The notes under the pieces were generated by a model. It made no database searches, was not told the DNA's origin, and saw only the letters and a program-made list of their open reading frames with translations. Position numbers and translations under genes: made by a program. This document shows, piece by piece, positions 53,999 to 62,338 of a DNA stretch of 64,000 nucleotides. Position 1 is the stretch's first letter, and each line of letters begins with the position of its first letter. This DNA comes from Caryophanales bacterium UBA4682. Its GTDB lineage: Bacteria; Bacillota_I; Bacilli_A; RFN20; CAG-288. The DNA is taken from contig DHKY01000005.1 in assembly GCA_002404995.1 (NCBI GenBank), forward strand, positions 19,992 through 83,991, read 5' to 3'.

Positions 53999-55408
53999 AT
54001 GAAACACACTTTCAAAGACGAAGAAGGACATCTGATTGCCGACGTCAGCTTTGACAAAGACGAAATTGCCAAAGCAAGCCAGAAGGCTATTGCAAAATTA
54101 GCTGGCCTTGTTACTGTTCCGGGCTTCCGTAAAGGAAAAGCTCCAATCGATAGGGCTAGCCGGTACTTACGCAATAATGATGTCAGGGATGAGACTGTCA
54201 ATCAGCTTCTCCGCAGGGTTGATAAGAATTTCGAAGCCGATGAGGAATTCAAGAAATACATCGATGGTCGCAAGCTTTTAGGTCAGTTCCGTCCAAAGGT
54301 TGACTTAAAGAAATTCACTCAGGATGAGGCAGATTTTGTAATCACCTATGTTCTCCGTCCTGAAGTCAAGAAACTCGGCGAATACAGAGGACTTAAGAGC
54401 AAGGCTGCTTTAAAGAAAGTCACTGCCAAGGATATTGATAGCAAGATTGCTTCCTTAGCAGAAGACAATGCTGAGCTTGTTACTGCGGAACGGGAAGCTA
54501 AGGAAGGCGATACCGTCAACATCGATTTCACCGGTGTCAGGGATGGCAAGGAATTCGAAGGCGGATCTGCTAAATCCTTCGACTTGGTTTTAGGCTCCAA
54601 ACGCTTTGTTCCTGGATTCGAAGAACAGGTCATCGGTCATAAGGCTGGCGACAAGTTTGATATCAAACTTACAAGGCCGGAGAACTATCCTGAACCGTTG
54701 ACTGGCAAACCGGTTATCTTCAAAGTCGTTTTAAACCTTGTCAAAGAAAAACAGGTTCCGGCCATTAACGATGAATTTGCTACTACCCTTACTGGCTCCT
54801 ATGCTTCCAAAGACCTTGCCGAACTCAAGACCAAAGTCAAAACTGAACTTGAAAAGGCCCATAAGGACGCCTACACCAACCAGAAGGTCAACGATTATCT
54901 TTTAGCTGTCCGTGAAGCCTCTGAATTCGTCATTCCGCAGGAATACCTTGATGCTTTAGTCGAGGACCGTGTCCATTCTGATAGCGAAAGCATTGAAAAA
55001 CAGGGTCTTACTAGGGACGAGTACTTAAAGCTTGTCAATCAGACCAGGGATGAATACAAGAAAGGTCTTCTTGCTGGCGTTGAGGCTGAACTCAAGTCTT
55101 CCCTTATCTACGATGCTTTAGCTGAAGCAGAAAAGATTCCTGCCCCGACTCAGGCTGACCTTGAAAAGGAAATCGGCTCTCCGCTTCAGAACTTCGTTAA
55201 TAATTTCACGAATTATCTGAAAGCCCAGAAACTCAGCCAGGATCAGATCAATAACCAGATCAATGGTTACCTCAACCAGGTCTTCTCCTCTTTAAGGACT
55301 GCCCGTGTTCAGGCCAAAGTCCTAGAACTCAATGAGCCTAAGAAAGAAGAGGCCAAGCCTGAAGAGGGTAAGAAGGAAGAAAAGAAAGAAGTCAAAGAAG
55401 AAAAATAA
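53999..55408 (+). CDS. tig: Trigger factor chaperone/peptidyl-prolyl isomerase
   Basis: 469 residues. The ribosome-binding N-domain (1-115) has the signature VPGFRKGKAP with CGT arginine. The FKBP-type domain (about 155-250) has VNIDFTGVMDGKEFEGG and FVPGFEEQVIGHKAGD. A helical C-domain follows, and the end is a long Lys/Glu tail (EEKKEVKEEK). It binds nascent chains at the ribosome exit. AGG codons read as Met in APIDM and TGVMDGKEF fit hydrophobic family positions. The neighbouring lon and engB make a common Bacillota arrangement in which clpX is often between; clpX is absent here. Confidence 0.95.
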   Translation: MKHTFKDEEGHLIADVSFDKDEIAKASQKAIAKLAGLVTVPGFRKGKAPIDRASRYLRNNDVRDETVNQLLRRVDKNFEADEEFKKYIDGRKLLGQFRPKVDLKKFTQDEADFVITYVLRPEVKKLGEYRGLKSKAALKKVTAKDIDSKIASLAEDNAELVTAEREAKEGDTVNIDFTGVRDGKEFEGGSAKSFDLVLGSKRFVPGFEEQVIGHKAGDKFDIKLTRPENYPEPLTGKPVIFKVVLNLVKEKQVPAINDEFATTLTGSYASKDLAELKTKVKTELEKAHKDAYTNQKVNDYLLAVREASEFVIPQEYLDALVEDRVHSDSESIEKQGLTRDEYLKLVNQTRDEYKKGLLAGVEAELKSSLIYDALAEAEKIPAPTQADLEKEIGSPLQNFVNNFTNYLKAQKLSQDQINNQINGYLNQVFSSLRTARVQAKVLELNEPKKEEAKPEEGKKEEKKEVKEEK

Positions 55409-55468
55409 TCTTTCTTTCATTCCGTGTCGTTATTCTCTGTGTGTTAATTAAATAAGGAGGGTTTTGTG

Positions 55469-57883
55469 ATGGAAACCTATGCACCGAAACGTTTAAGCAT
55501 TCTTCCGAACAATAAGACAGTCGGCCTTCCGGATATTAAAAGGTCGATTGCTGCCCAGAACAACTATGACAGGCATCTTCTTTCCCGAAGGAAAAAAGGC
55601 GATGAAATCGTACTTTCCTTATCCTCCAAGGACGATGTCTATGGTGATTTTGACAACTTAATCCTGCCAGGCGTCCGCACCGTCGGATGCCTGTGCCGGA
55701 TATTATCTATCAATCCTACAGCCACCGGAATCTCTTGCGAAGTCTATGGCATCGCTCCTGTGGACCTTTCGGATTTTAATGTCGATTCTGTTTCCTCGAC
55801 AATCACTGCTTCTGTCAGGGCCCGTCCTCTCTATGATCGGGAAGATGCGAAGCTCTATGAAAGCCTTGGACGATTTACTAGGACTTATGCTGGGTTACGT
55901 AAAAAATATCCTCAGCTTCCTGAACTTCCGGACTTTTCTCAGACCGTTCCGGAAGTAAAGAATATTCCCTACCATCTTGCTGCATTTTTGGATTCCAATG
56001 CTTTCATTAAACAGCAGCTTCTTGAGGAAAAAGATCCGATTGAGAAATTCCGCATTCTTTTGGATGACCTCGATCGTTTCAATCTGGATTCGAAAATCGA
56101 ATACGAAATCCAGAAACAGGTCAGTGATGCTATCGATAAGAATCAGCGTGAATTCGTTCTCCGTGAGAAGAGGAAAGCTGTCCGTGATCAGCTTAAAGAA
56201 TTCGATGGCGGAGATACAGTCGATGGCTTTGAAAAACGGTTAGAAGAGCATCCGGATAATTATCCAGATAATATCAAGAAACGGATCCGGAGTGAAATCT
56301 CCCGCTTAAAAGCTATGCCGAGCGGAAGCCAGGAAGTTTCTGTTTCGACAAATTACATTCAGCTTCTTCTTGATCTTCCATGGCGTGTTTCTTCCCAGGA
56401 TAACGAAGACCTTGATTCGGTCAAGAAAGTGCTTGACGAGAACCATTATGGCCTTGAAAAACAGAAAGAGCGCATTCTTCAGTATCTGGCAGTAAAGCAA
56501 TTGACGAAGTCTCTCAAGGCTCCGATTCTCTGCTTCTATGGTGCACCGGGTGTGGGCAAGACCTCTTTGGCTATTTCAATTGCCCAGGCTCTGGGCCGGA
56601 AGTTCGTGAAAGTCGCTTTGGGCGGCATTTCCGATGAAGCTGAAATCCGTGGCCATCGTAAGACCTATGTCGGCGCTAGGCCAGGCAAGATAATTTCTTC
56701 TATCAGTAAATGCGGAACGAACAATCCAGTCTTCCTGTTGGATGAAATCGATAAAATTAACGGCGGCGGTTATCATGGTGATCCTTCTTCCGCATTGCTG
56801 GAAGTCCTTGATCCGGAACAGAATACTAATTTCAGCGATAACTATCTTGATGAGCCTTTCGATCTTTCCAAGGTCCTGTTCATTTGCACTGCTAACGATA
56901 TCTCTAAGATTCCTGGACCTCTTTTCGATCGTTTGGAAAGGATCGAACTGAATACTTATACGAAGTTCGAGAAACTTTCTATTGCCAAAACACATCTAAT
57001 CGGACTTGATGAAAAAGACAATGGCATCAAGCCTGGAAGGATGGAGTGGACTGATGACGCTCTGAACTATATCATCGAGTATTACACTAGGGAAGCCGGC
57101 GTCCGTGAACTTCGTCGCAAGATTTCGACGATTGACCGGAAGTTCGCAGTCGATTATTTACGTGACCCTTCCTACAATCACATCGTTGTGGACAAGGATG
57201 CGGTCAAAAAGTATTTAGGTGCCGAGATTTTCCTCCATGAGAAGAATCTGAATGACTCCCAAGTCGGCATTATCAATGGCTTAGCCTACACCGATGCAGG
57301 CGGAGAAGTGCTGAAAATCGAATGCAATACCTTCCCTGGCCGCGGACAGCTTTTGCTGACTGGAAATCTTGGCGATGTCAGGAAAGAAGCCTGCGAGACT
57401 GCTCTTAGCTATGTGAAATCCATTGGCGAGAAAGTCGGTATCAATCCGGAGTTCTTCTCCAATAACGATATCCATATCCACTTCCCCGAAAGTGCCACTC
57501 CGAAAGATGGACCAAGTGCAGGTGTTGCGACTGCTATTTGCATTCTTTCCGCGATTTGCAAGCTTCGTATCCGCAATGATGTAGCGAGGACCGGAGAAAT
57601 CGATCTCCGCGGTAATTCGATGCCGATTGGCGGTTTGCGTGAAAAATGCAACGCTGCCAGCCGGGAACATATCAAGACCGTCTTCATTCCATATGAAAAC
57701 CACAAAGACAAGAGGGAGCTTCCAAAAGAAATCGCAGATGCCCTTGAAATTGTGGAAATCAAGAAAGTCGATGAGCTTTTCCCCCGTGTCTTCTTAGAGG
57801 ACATCAGCCAGAGGAAAGACCAGATTTTCAAAGAAACGACTCCGAAGAAAAAAGAATCCAAATCCAAGAAGAAAGAGGGATAG
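55469..57883 (+). CDS. lon: ATP-dependent protease Lon
   Basis: 804 residues from the ATG at 55469 (AAGGAGG 8 bases upstream; a GTG directly before is possible). N-terminal substrate domain to about 200, coiled region to 310, AAA+ domain with Walker A YGAPGVGKTS, GHRKTYVGAMPGK, Walker B PVFLLDEIDK, SSALLEVLDPEQ and FDRLEMIEL, then the protease domain with the catalytic Ser in TPKDGPSAGV and Lys in GGLREKCNAA. AGG at 56678-56680 and 57587-57589 gives GAMPG and VAMTGE, both near-invariant Met in Lon, while RGHRKTY and DLRGN keep CGN. It degrades misfolded and regulatory proteins. Confidence 0.96.
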   Translation: METYAPKRLSILPNNKTVGLPDIKRSIAAQNNYDRHLLSRRKKGDEIVLSLSSKDDVYGDFDNLILPGVRTVGCLCRILSINPTATGISCEVYGIAPVDLSDFNVDSVSSTITASVRARPLYDREDAKLYESLGRFTRTYAGLRKKYPQLPELPDFSQTVPEVKNIPYHLAAFLDSNAFIKQQLLEEKDPIEKFRILLDDLDRFNLDSKIEYEIQKQVSDAIDKNQREFVLREKRKAVRDQLKEFDGGDTVDGFEKRLEEHPDNYPDNIKKRIRSEISRLKAMPSGSQEVSVSTNYIQLLLDLPWRVSSQDNEDLDSVKKVLDENHYGLEKQKERILQYLAVKQLTKSLKAPILCFYGAPGVGKTSLAISIAQALGRKFVKVALGGISDEAEIRGHRKTYVGARPGKIISSISKCGTNNPVFLLDEIDKINGGGYHGDPSSALLEVLDPEQNTNFSDNYLDEPFDLSKVLFICTANDISKIPGPLFDRLERIELNTYTKFEKLSIAKTHLIGLDEKDNGIKPGRMEWTDDALNYIIEYYTREAGVRELRRKISTIDRKFAVDYLRDPSYNHIVVDKDAVKKYLGAEIFLHEKNLNDSQVGIINGLAYTDAGGEVLKIECNTFPGRGQLLLTGNLGDVRKEACETALSYVKSIGEKVGINPEFFSNNDIHIHFPESATPKDGPSAGVATAICILSAICKLRIRNDVARTGEIDLRGNSMPIGGLREKCNAASREHIKTVFIPYENHKDKRELPKEIADALEIVEIKKVDELFPRVFLEDISQRKDQIFKETTPKKKESKSKKKEG

Positions 57884-57886
57884 GCC

Positions 57887-58465
57887 TTGAAACTCTGTTT
57901 TTCTAAAGTCAGATTCGTGAAGTCTGCCACAAAGAAGGAAGAATTCCTGTTCGATAAACCTGTCTTCACTTTCATCGGGCGCAGCAATGTCGGCAAATCG
58001 ACGCTGATCAATCGGCTTGTGCAGCAGAAAGGTTTCAGGAAAACCAGCAAGACGGCTGGCCGTACGAACAGGGTCAATTATGCTTTGATTGATGAGAAAA
58101 TCTATCTTGCCGATGTTCCTGGATACGGTTTTGCGACTTTCGAGCGGGACAGCTTTTCTCCGATGAGGAAATCCTTCCTCGAAGAAAACCGTGCTTTGAA
58201 GAAAGTCTATATTCTGATTGATTCCAGACGTCTCTTAAGGCCAGCCGATGATTCTTTCAGGGATTATCTTGAAAGGCTGAATATCCCTTTTGCCGCCGTT
58301 TTCACTAAGAGGGACAAACTGAAAAGCTCTGAGAAGGCTCTAGTCAAGGAACAAGAAGAACGGATTCTTCCCTATGAATCCTTTGAGGTCTCTTTGAAAG
58401 ATGAAAAAGGAATCATTGCTCTTCGGAAAGACAGGGAAAAAGAAAGGACTGAGAAGGCGCACTGA
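57887..58465 (+). CDS. engB: GTPase EngB/YsxC, ribosome assembly
   Basis: 192 residues starting with TTG, 3 bases after lon. G1 IGRSNVGKSTLINRL, switch region SKTAGRTNMVNY, G3 LADVPGYGFA, G4 FTKMDKLKS and G5-like VSLKDEKG. The AGG codons in GRTNM, DDSFMDYLEMLNIPF and TKMDKL fit hydrophobic or Met positions. It helps assemble the large ribosomal subunit. The usual order lon-engB is kept. The stop codon lies inside the terminator hairpin. Confidence 0.93.
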   Translation: MKLCFSKVRFVKSATKKEEFLFDKPVFTFIGRSNVGKSTLINRLVQQKGFRKTSKTAGRTNRVNYALIDEKIYLADVPGYGFATFERDSFSPMRKSFLEENRALKKVYILIDSRRLLRPADDSFRDYLERLNIPFAAVFTKRDKLKSSEKALVKEQEERILPYESFEVSLKDEKGIIALRKDREKERTEKAH

Positions 58466-58480
58466 GGTGCGCCTTTTTTC
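58454..58480 (+). terminator. Terminator of the tig-lon-engB unit
   Basis: AAGGCGCAC-TGAG-GTGCGCCTT plus T run; the engB stop codon is in the loop. Confidence 0.92.
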
Positions 58481-58508
58481 CTTGTTGAAACGAAAAAACA
58501 AACCAGTT

Positions 58509-58734
58509 ATAATGAATCCGGCTGTGAAGGGAAGGGGAACCATGCCTCTTTTATCAGAGACTCCTTGCGTGATGGAAACGGAGAAAAGAAATGGTTCTTG
58601 TCGTCCCTGAGCCTGGTAGGAATACCCCGTTTTGTGTCCGGTCAGATACATGAAAATAAGAGCGGATTCTCCGAAGAGGGGTGGTACCGCGCAAGAAATT
58701 GCGTCCCTTCATTCACATAGGAGGGACATTTGTT
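58509..58734 (+). promoter_or_regulatory. T-box leader of valS
   Basis: The T-box core GAGGGGTGGTACCGCG (about 58676-58691) is followed by GCGTCCCTT, the normal pairing partner. Upstream is a long structured stem I region. No T run follows the hairpin. Instead GTCCCT can pair with AGGGAC, which is the Shine-Dalgarno before the valS ATG, so control may be translational. It senses uncharged tRNA-Val. The specifier codon could not be fixed by eye. Confidence 0.85.
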
Positions 58735-61320
58735 ATGGATGTTTCCAAAAGGGACAAAGCCTACAATCACGAAAAGGTAGAAGAAGGGCGGGAAGAATTC
58801 TGGGAGAAGAACCATTATTTCGAAGCTAACCGGGAAGAAAATCGGAACAAGCCTGCGTTTTCAAGGATTGTTCCTCCGCCGAATGTCACCGGAATTCTTC
58901 ATATCGGCCATGCAACGAATACCACAATCCTCGATATTATTGCCCGCTATAAAAAGCTTTGCGGCTATGATGTTCTTTTTCTTCCGGATAGGGATCATGC
59001 CGGTATTGCCACCCAGGCTAAGGTGGAAGCCAAGCTCCGGGAAGAAGGCATCGACAAATACCAGCTCGGCCGGGAGGGCTTTTTAAAGGAAGCATGGAAA
59101 TGGAAACAGGAACATGGTGATTACATTTCCTCTCAGTGGCGTGCCCTTGGCTTAAGCAGGGACTATTCCAAGGAACGTTTTACTTTGGATGACAAGAGGT
59201 GCGTCGCCGTCAATAAAGTCTTCAAGAAGCTCTACGATGAAGGACTGATTTACCGTGGCGAGAGAATCATTAACTGGGATCCTGTCCTTCAGACTGCACT
59301 CAGCGATATCGAAGTCGAATACAGCCAGGACAACGGACACTTCTACTATTTCAAATACTGGCTCGAAGATCATTCTGAATATTTGACTATTGCAACCACG
59401 CGTCCGGAAACCAGGTTCGGCGATCAGGCGGTGGTTTGCAATCCGGAAGACAAACGTTATAAGAAATACCTTGGCAGGAAAGTCATCAACCCTGCTAACG
59501 GCGAACTTCTTCCGGTTATCAGCGACCGTTATGTCGATATCGAATTCGGAACCGGTTTAAGGAAATGCACTCCTGCCCATGACCCGAATGATTTCCAGAT
59601 TGCCAAGCGCCATAATCTTAAGATGGTCAAAACAAGGACCAGGGATGCCAAGAGGAACGAAAACTGTCCGAAGGAATATGTCGGACTCGATCGTTACGAA
59701 TGCCGGAAAAAGCTTGTCAATCAGATCAAAGAAAACGGCGACCTCATTAAAATTGAGGATATTGTCCATAATGTAGGACATTCCCAGCGTTCGAAAGCAG
59801 TTGTCGAACCGATGCTTTCGAAACAATGGTTTGTCAAGAGGGATACTTTGTCCCAAGCTGTCATCGACTATCAGAACAGCGATAAGAAGACGGATTTCTT
59901 CCCCCAGCGTTTCTCTGATGCCTTCAGGCAATGGCTTAAGAACACGCAGGACTGGTGTATTTCCCGCCAGCTTTGGTGGGGCCATCGGATTCCGGTCTAT
60001 ACCAATAAAAAGACGAAAGAAGTTGTCTGCAGCGAGACTAAACTTGACGATAAAGAATGGGAGCAGGATCCGGATGTCCTTGATACCTGGTTCTCTTCTG
60101 CTCTTGCTCCGTTTGCTTTCTTAGGCTGGCCGAATGAAGAAGACCCGCTTTATAAGCGGTTCTACCCTCTTGATGTCAGGGTCACTGCTTATGATATTCT
60201 TTTCTTCTGGGTTGAACGAAGGTCGTTCGAAGGTGTTCACTTCACCGGCAAGAGGCCGTTCAAGAAGGTCTATATCCATGGATTAGTCCGGGATAGCCAA
60301 GGCCGCAAGAGGAGCAAATCCTTAGGAAACGGAATTGATCCTTTTGATGTTATCAAGAAATACGGAACAGATTCTCTCCGGTACTCTTTGGCAACTGGCG
60401 GAACACCTGGTCTGGATCTTAACTTCTCCTTTGACAAAGTCGAAAATGCTCATAACTTCCTTAACAAGGTCTGGAACGCTTCCCGTTATCTTCTTTCTAG
60501 GCTTCCGGAAGGATTCGCGCCTTCTTCTCTTGATGAGGAGCATCTTTCCTTCCTTGACCGTTGGATTCTTAGCGAAGCCGATGAGCTTTTGAGCCATGTC
60601 AATTCCAACAGGGAAAAATATGAACTCGGCGAAGCTGCCAACTACATCTACAACTTTGTTTACGGCGAATTCTGCTCTGAATATCTTGAATATTCCAAAG
60701 TCACTCTTAGCGGAGAAGACCAGGCTGCCAAAGACTCTACCTTGAATGTTCTGTATCAGGTCAGGAAGAAGATTCTGATTGTTCTTTTCCCGTTTGCTCC
60801 CTTCATCACCGAAGAAATCTATTCTTATCTTCCGGAACACAGGAACTCTATCTATGAGGAAAGCTATCCTACTCCTTTCGGAATCAAAGAAAGCAAAGAG
60901 GATCTGGCCTTGGCTAAGTCCTTGCGGGATGCCATTAAGGCTATTCGGAACCATAAATCCAGTCTTGGCAGGGCACCGAATTCTCCGATTATCCTTCTGA
61001 TTGATGGAAAACAAGGAGACATCGAAAAGATTTCTCCTTATCTTTCCCGTTTCGGTTTTGCAAAGGAAATCAAAGAAGTCAAAGCCGATGATACTTTCAC
61101 CCACTTTGCTGCTTTCTCTCTTTCCATTGACGACGGAAATTCCGAAGAAGCCAAGAAAAAAATCGAAAAACGTATCCTGGTCCTGAAAGAAGAAATCGCC
61201 CGTGAAGAGAAAATGCTTGGGAATCCTGCTTTTATGGCAAAGGCCAAGCCGGAGAAAATCGCAAAGGAACAGGAAAAATACAAAGCCTATAAAGAAGAAC
61301 TTGCAAAATATCTGAACTGA
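58735..61320 (+). CDS. valS: Valyl-tRNA synthetase
   Basis: 861 residues from the ATG at 58735 (GGAGGG 9 bases upstream); the frame upstream is T-box leader. Motifs: PPPNVTGILHIGHA, FLPDMDHAGIATQAKVE, TTRPETMFGDQAV (editing domain), WCISRQLWWGHRIPV, DVRVTAYDILFFWVERM, and IHGLVRDSQGRKMSKSLGNG. AGG encodes Met at 58990-58992, 59413-59415 and 60310-60312, including the KMSKS motif, while the conserved Arg of WGHRIP is CGG. C-terminal helical and coiled-coil (RILVLKEEIAREEKML) tail present. Length is normal. Confidence 0.97.
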   Translation: MDVSKRDKAYNHEKVEEGREEFWEKNHYFEANREENRNKPAFSRIVPPPNVTGILHIGHATNTTILDIIARYKKLCGYDVLFLPDRDHAGIATQAKVEAKLREEGIDKYQLGREGFLKEAWKWKQEHGDYISSQWRALGLSRDYSKERFTLDDKRCVAVNKVFKKLYDEGLIYRGERIINWDPVLQTALSDIEVEYSQDNGHFYYFKYWLEDHSEYLTIATTRPETRFGDQAVVCNPEDKRYKKYLGRKVINPANGELLPVISDRYVDIEFGTGLRKCTPAHDPNDFQIAKRHNLKMVKTRTRDAKRNENCPKEYVGLDRYECRKKLVNQIKENGDLIKIEDIVHNVGHSQRSKAVVEPMLSKQWFVKRDTLSQAVIDYQNSDKKTDFFPQRFSDAFRQWLKNTQDWCISRQLWWGHRIPVYTNKKTKEVVCSETKLDDKEWEQDPDVLDTWFSSALAPFAFLGWPNEEDPLYKRFYPLDVRVTAYDILFFWVERRSFEGVHFTGKRPFKKVYIHGLVRDSQGRKRSKSLGNGIDPFDVIKKYGTDSLRYSLATGGTPGLDLNFSFDKVENAHNFLNKVWNASRYLLSRLPEGFAPSSLDEEHLSFLDRWILSEADELLSHVNSNREKYELGEAANYIYNFVYGEFCSEYLEYSKVTLSGEDQAAKDSTLNVLYQVRKKILIVLFPFAPFITEEIYSYLPEHRNSIYEESYPTPFGIKESKEDLALAKSLRDAIKAIRNHKSSLGRAPNSPIILLIDGKQGDIEKISPYLSRFGFAKEIKEVKADDTFTHFAAFSLSIDDGNSEEAKKKIEKRILVLKEEIAREEKMLGNPAFMAKAKPEKIAKEQEKYKAYKEELAKYLN

Positions 61321-61375
61321 TTTTTTTGGGAAAAAGCCTCTCTCCGTTCCCATATAGGGTAGGAGGAAGACAAAA

Positions 61376-61555
61376 ATGAGATACAGACTCTCAGACAACG
61401 AAAAGGCAGAAATAAAAGGGGGAGAGGCCATTACACTTGCAGCCGTTCTTGCAATTAGGTCCATTGGCGTCAGGGCAGTAATTACCTATAAGCTCTTCTT
61501 CTCCAAAAAAGGAAAGAGCATTTTGCCTGGAGGGTTCTCCTTTTCGTGGGAGTAA
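61376..61555 (+). CDS. Small membrane peptide with double-glycine leader-like start
   Basis: 59 residues, behind a perfect AGGAGGAAG site, overlapping the radC start by 10 bases. The N-terminus MRYRLSDNEKAEIKGG resembles the leaders of class II bacteriocins and related secreted peptides (L-S-D/E ... I-K-GG). A hydrophobic stretch follows (ITLAAVLAIMSIGVMAVITY, with two AGG read as Met), then a Lys-rich turn and a C-terminal LPGGFSFSWE. As Arg the AGG codons would break the helix, so recoding makes it a credible membrane segment. It may be a secreted or membrane-inserted peptide. No dedicated peptidase-ABC exporter is adjacent. Confidence 0.7.
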   Translation: MRYRLSDNEKAEIKGGEAITLAAVLAIRSIGVRAVITYKLFFSKKGKSILPGGFSFSWE

Positions 61556-62241
61556 AGGAAACACTTCCCGAGGGAGAACTCCTTCCTCGGGAAAAAGCAA
61601 GGAAGGACGGGATTTCCTCCTTGGAGGATGAAGAGCTTGTTGCCTTAAGGCTTGATTTTGGCACTAAGAAAGAAGACGTTCTGACCCTTTCGAAAAGATT
61701 TCTGAAGGAAAAAGGAGGATTGAGAGGAATTTTCTCCTCTTCCTTGGATGAGCTTTTGTGTTTTGGGGTAAACAAGGCGAAAGCCTTCCGTTTCCTTGCT
61801 GTCAGCGAAATCACAAAACGGCTTAGGCTGTCGAAAGATGATCTCGTTATCGATGATGAAAGTGCCTATCTCAGGACAAAACCTTATTTCTATAAGCGTA
61901 AAGATGAAAGGGTAATGGTTATCTACCTTGATAAGCAGAAGCGGATCATTAAAAAGGACATCTTCGAATCGGAGGAGGAAAGTCAGGTCTATCTCCCTAT
62001 CAGCCAGATAACACGGGAAGGAATCCGGATTGACGCTTCCTTTGTCCTTCTTCTTCATAATCATCCTTCTGCCTTTCTTTCTCCTTCTTTTTCTGATTTA
62101 TCCAGTACCATATCTTTATACCGTTCTTTGGCAAACGCAAACAGGATTCTTCTTGATTCCTTGATAGTCAGTGACAAGGAACATCTCTCCTTTCGAAGAA
62201 GTGCTTTAGGGCCATTTTCGAAAGAAGAAACGAACGGATGA
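61546..62241 (+). CDS. radC: RadC/JAB-domain protein
   Basis: 231 residues starting with GTG. The N-terminal helix-hairpin-helix-like part has LPREKARKDGISSLEDEELVA (visible as SLEDEELVAL) and GIFSSSLDELLCFGVNKAKAF. The C-terminal JAB/MPN domain has the metal motif HNHPSAFLSPSFSD (H-x-H-x7-S-x2-D) and SLIVSDKEHLSF. RadC proteins are no longer thought to be simple repair enzymes; many are linked to recombination or mobile DNA. It is translationally linked to the small peptide upstream. Confidence 0.88.
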   Translation: MGVKETLPEGELLPREKARKDGISSLEDEELVALRLDFGTKKEDVLTLSKRFLKEKGGLRGIFSSSLDELLCFGVNKAKAFRFLAVSEITKRLRLSKDDLVIDDESAYLRTKPYFYKRKDERVMVIYLDKQKRIIKKDIFESEEESQVYLPISQITREGIRIDASFVLLLHNHPSAFLSPSFSDLSSTISLYRSLANANRILLDSLIVSDKEHLSFRRSALGPFSKEETNG

Positions 62242-62338
62242 AATAAAATAACGTTGAATCTTCTTTTTCTATCAAATTTTCCGTTGCAAGATAAAACCTC
62301 TAACCCTATAATAGAAGATGAAAATCGGAGGAAAGAAT

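Noticed and set aside
58681..58734. Earlier valS start within the frame
   Set aside because: This part is the T-box hairpin; the ATG at 58735 has a strong ribosome site and matches the family N-terminus.
60322..61464. 380-residue minus-strand reading frame
   Set aside because: It lies entirely within valS, lacks a ribosome site and shows no family features; it is a shadow of codon bias.
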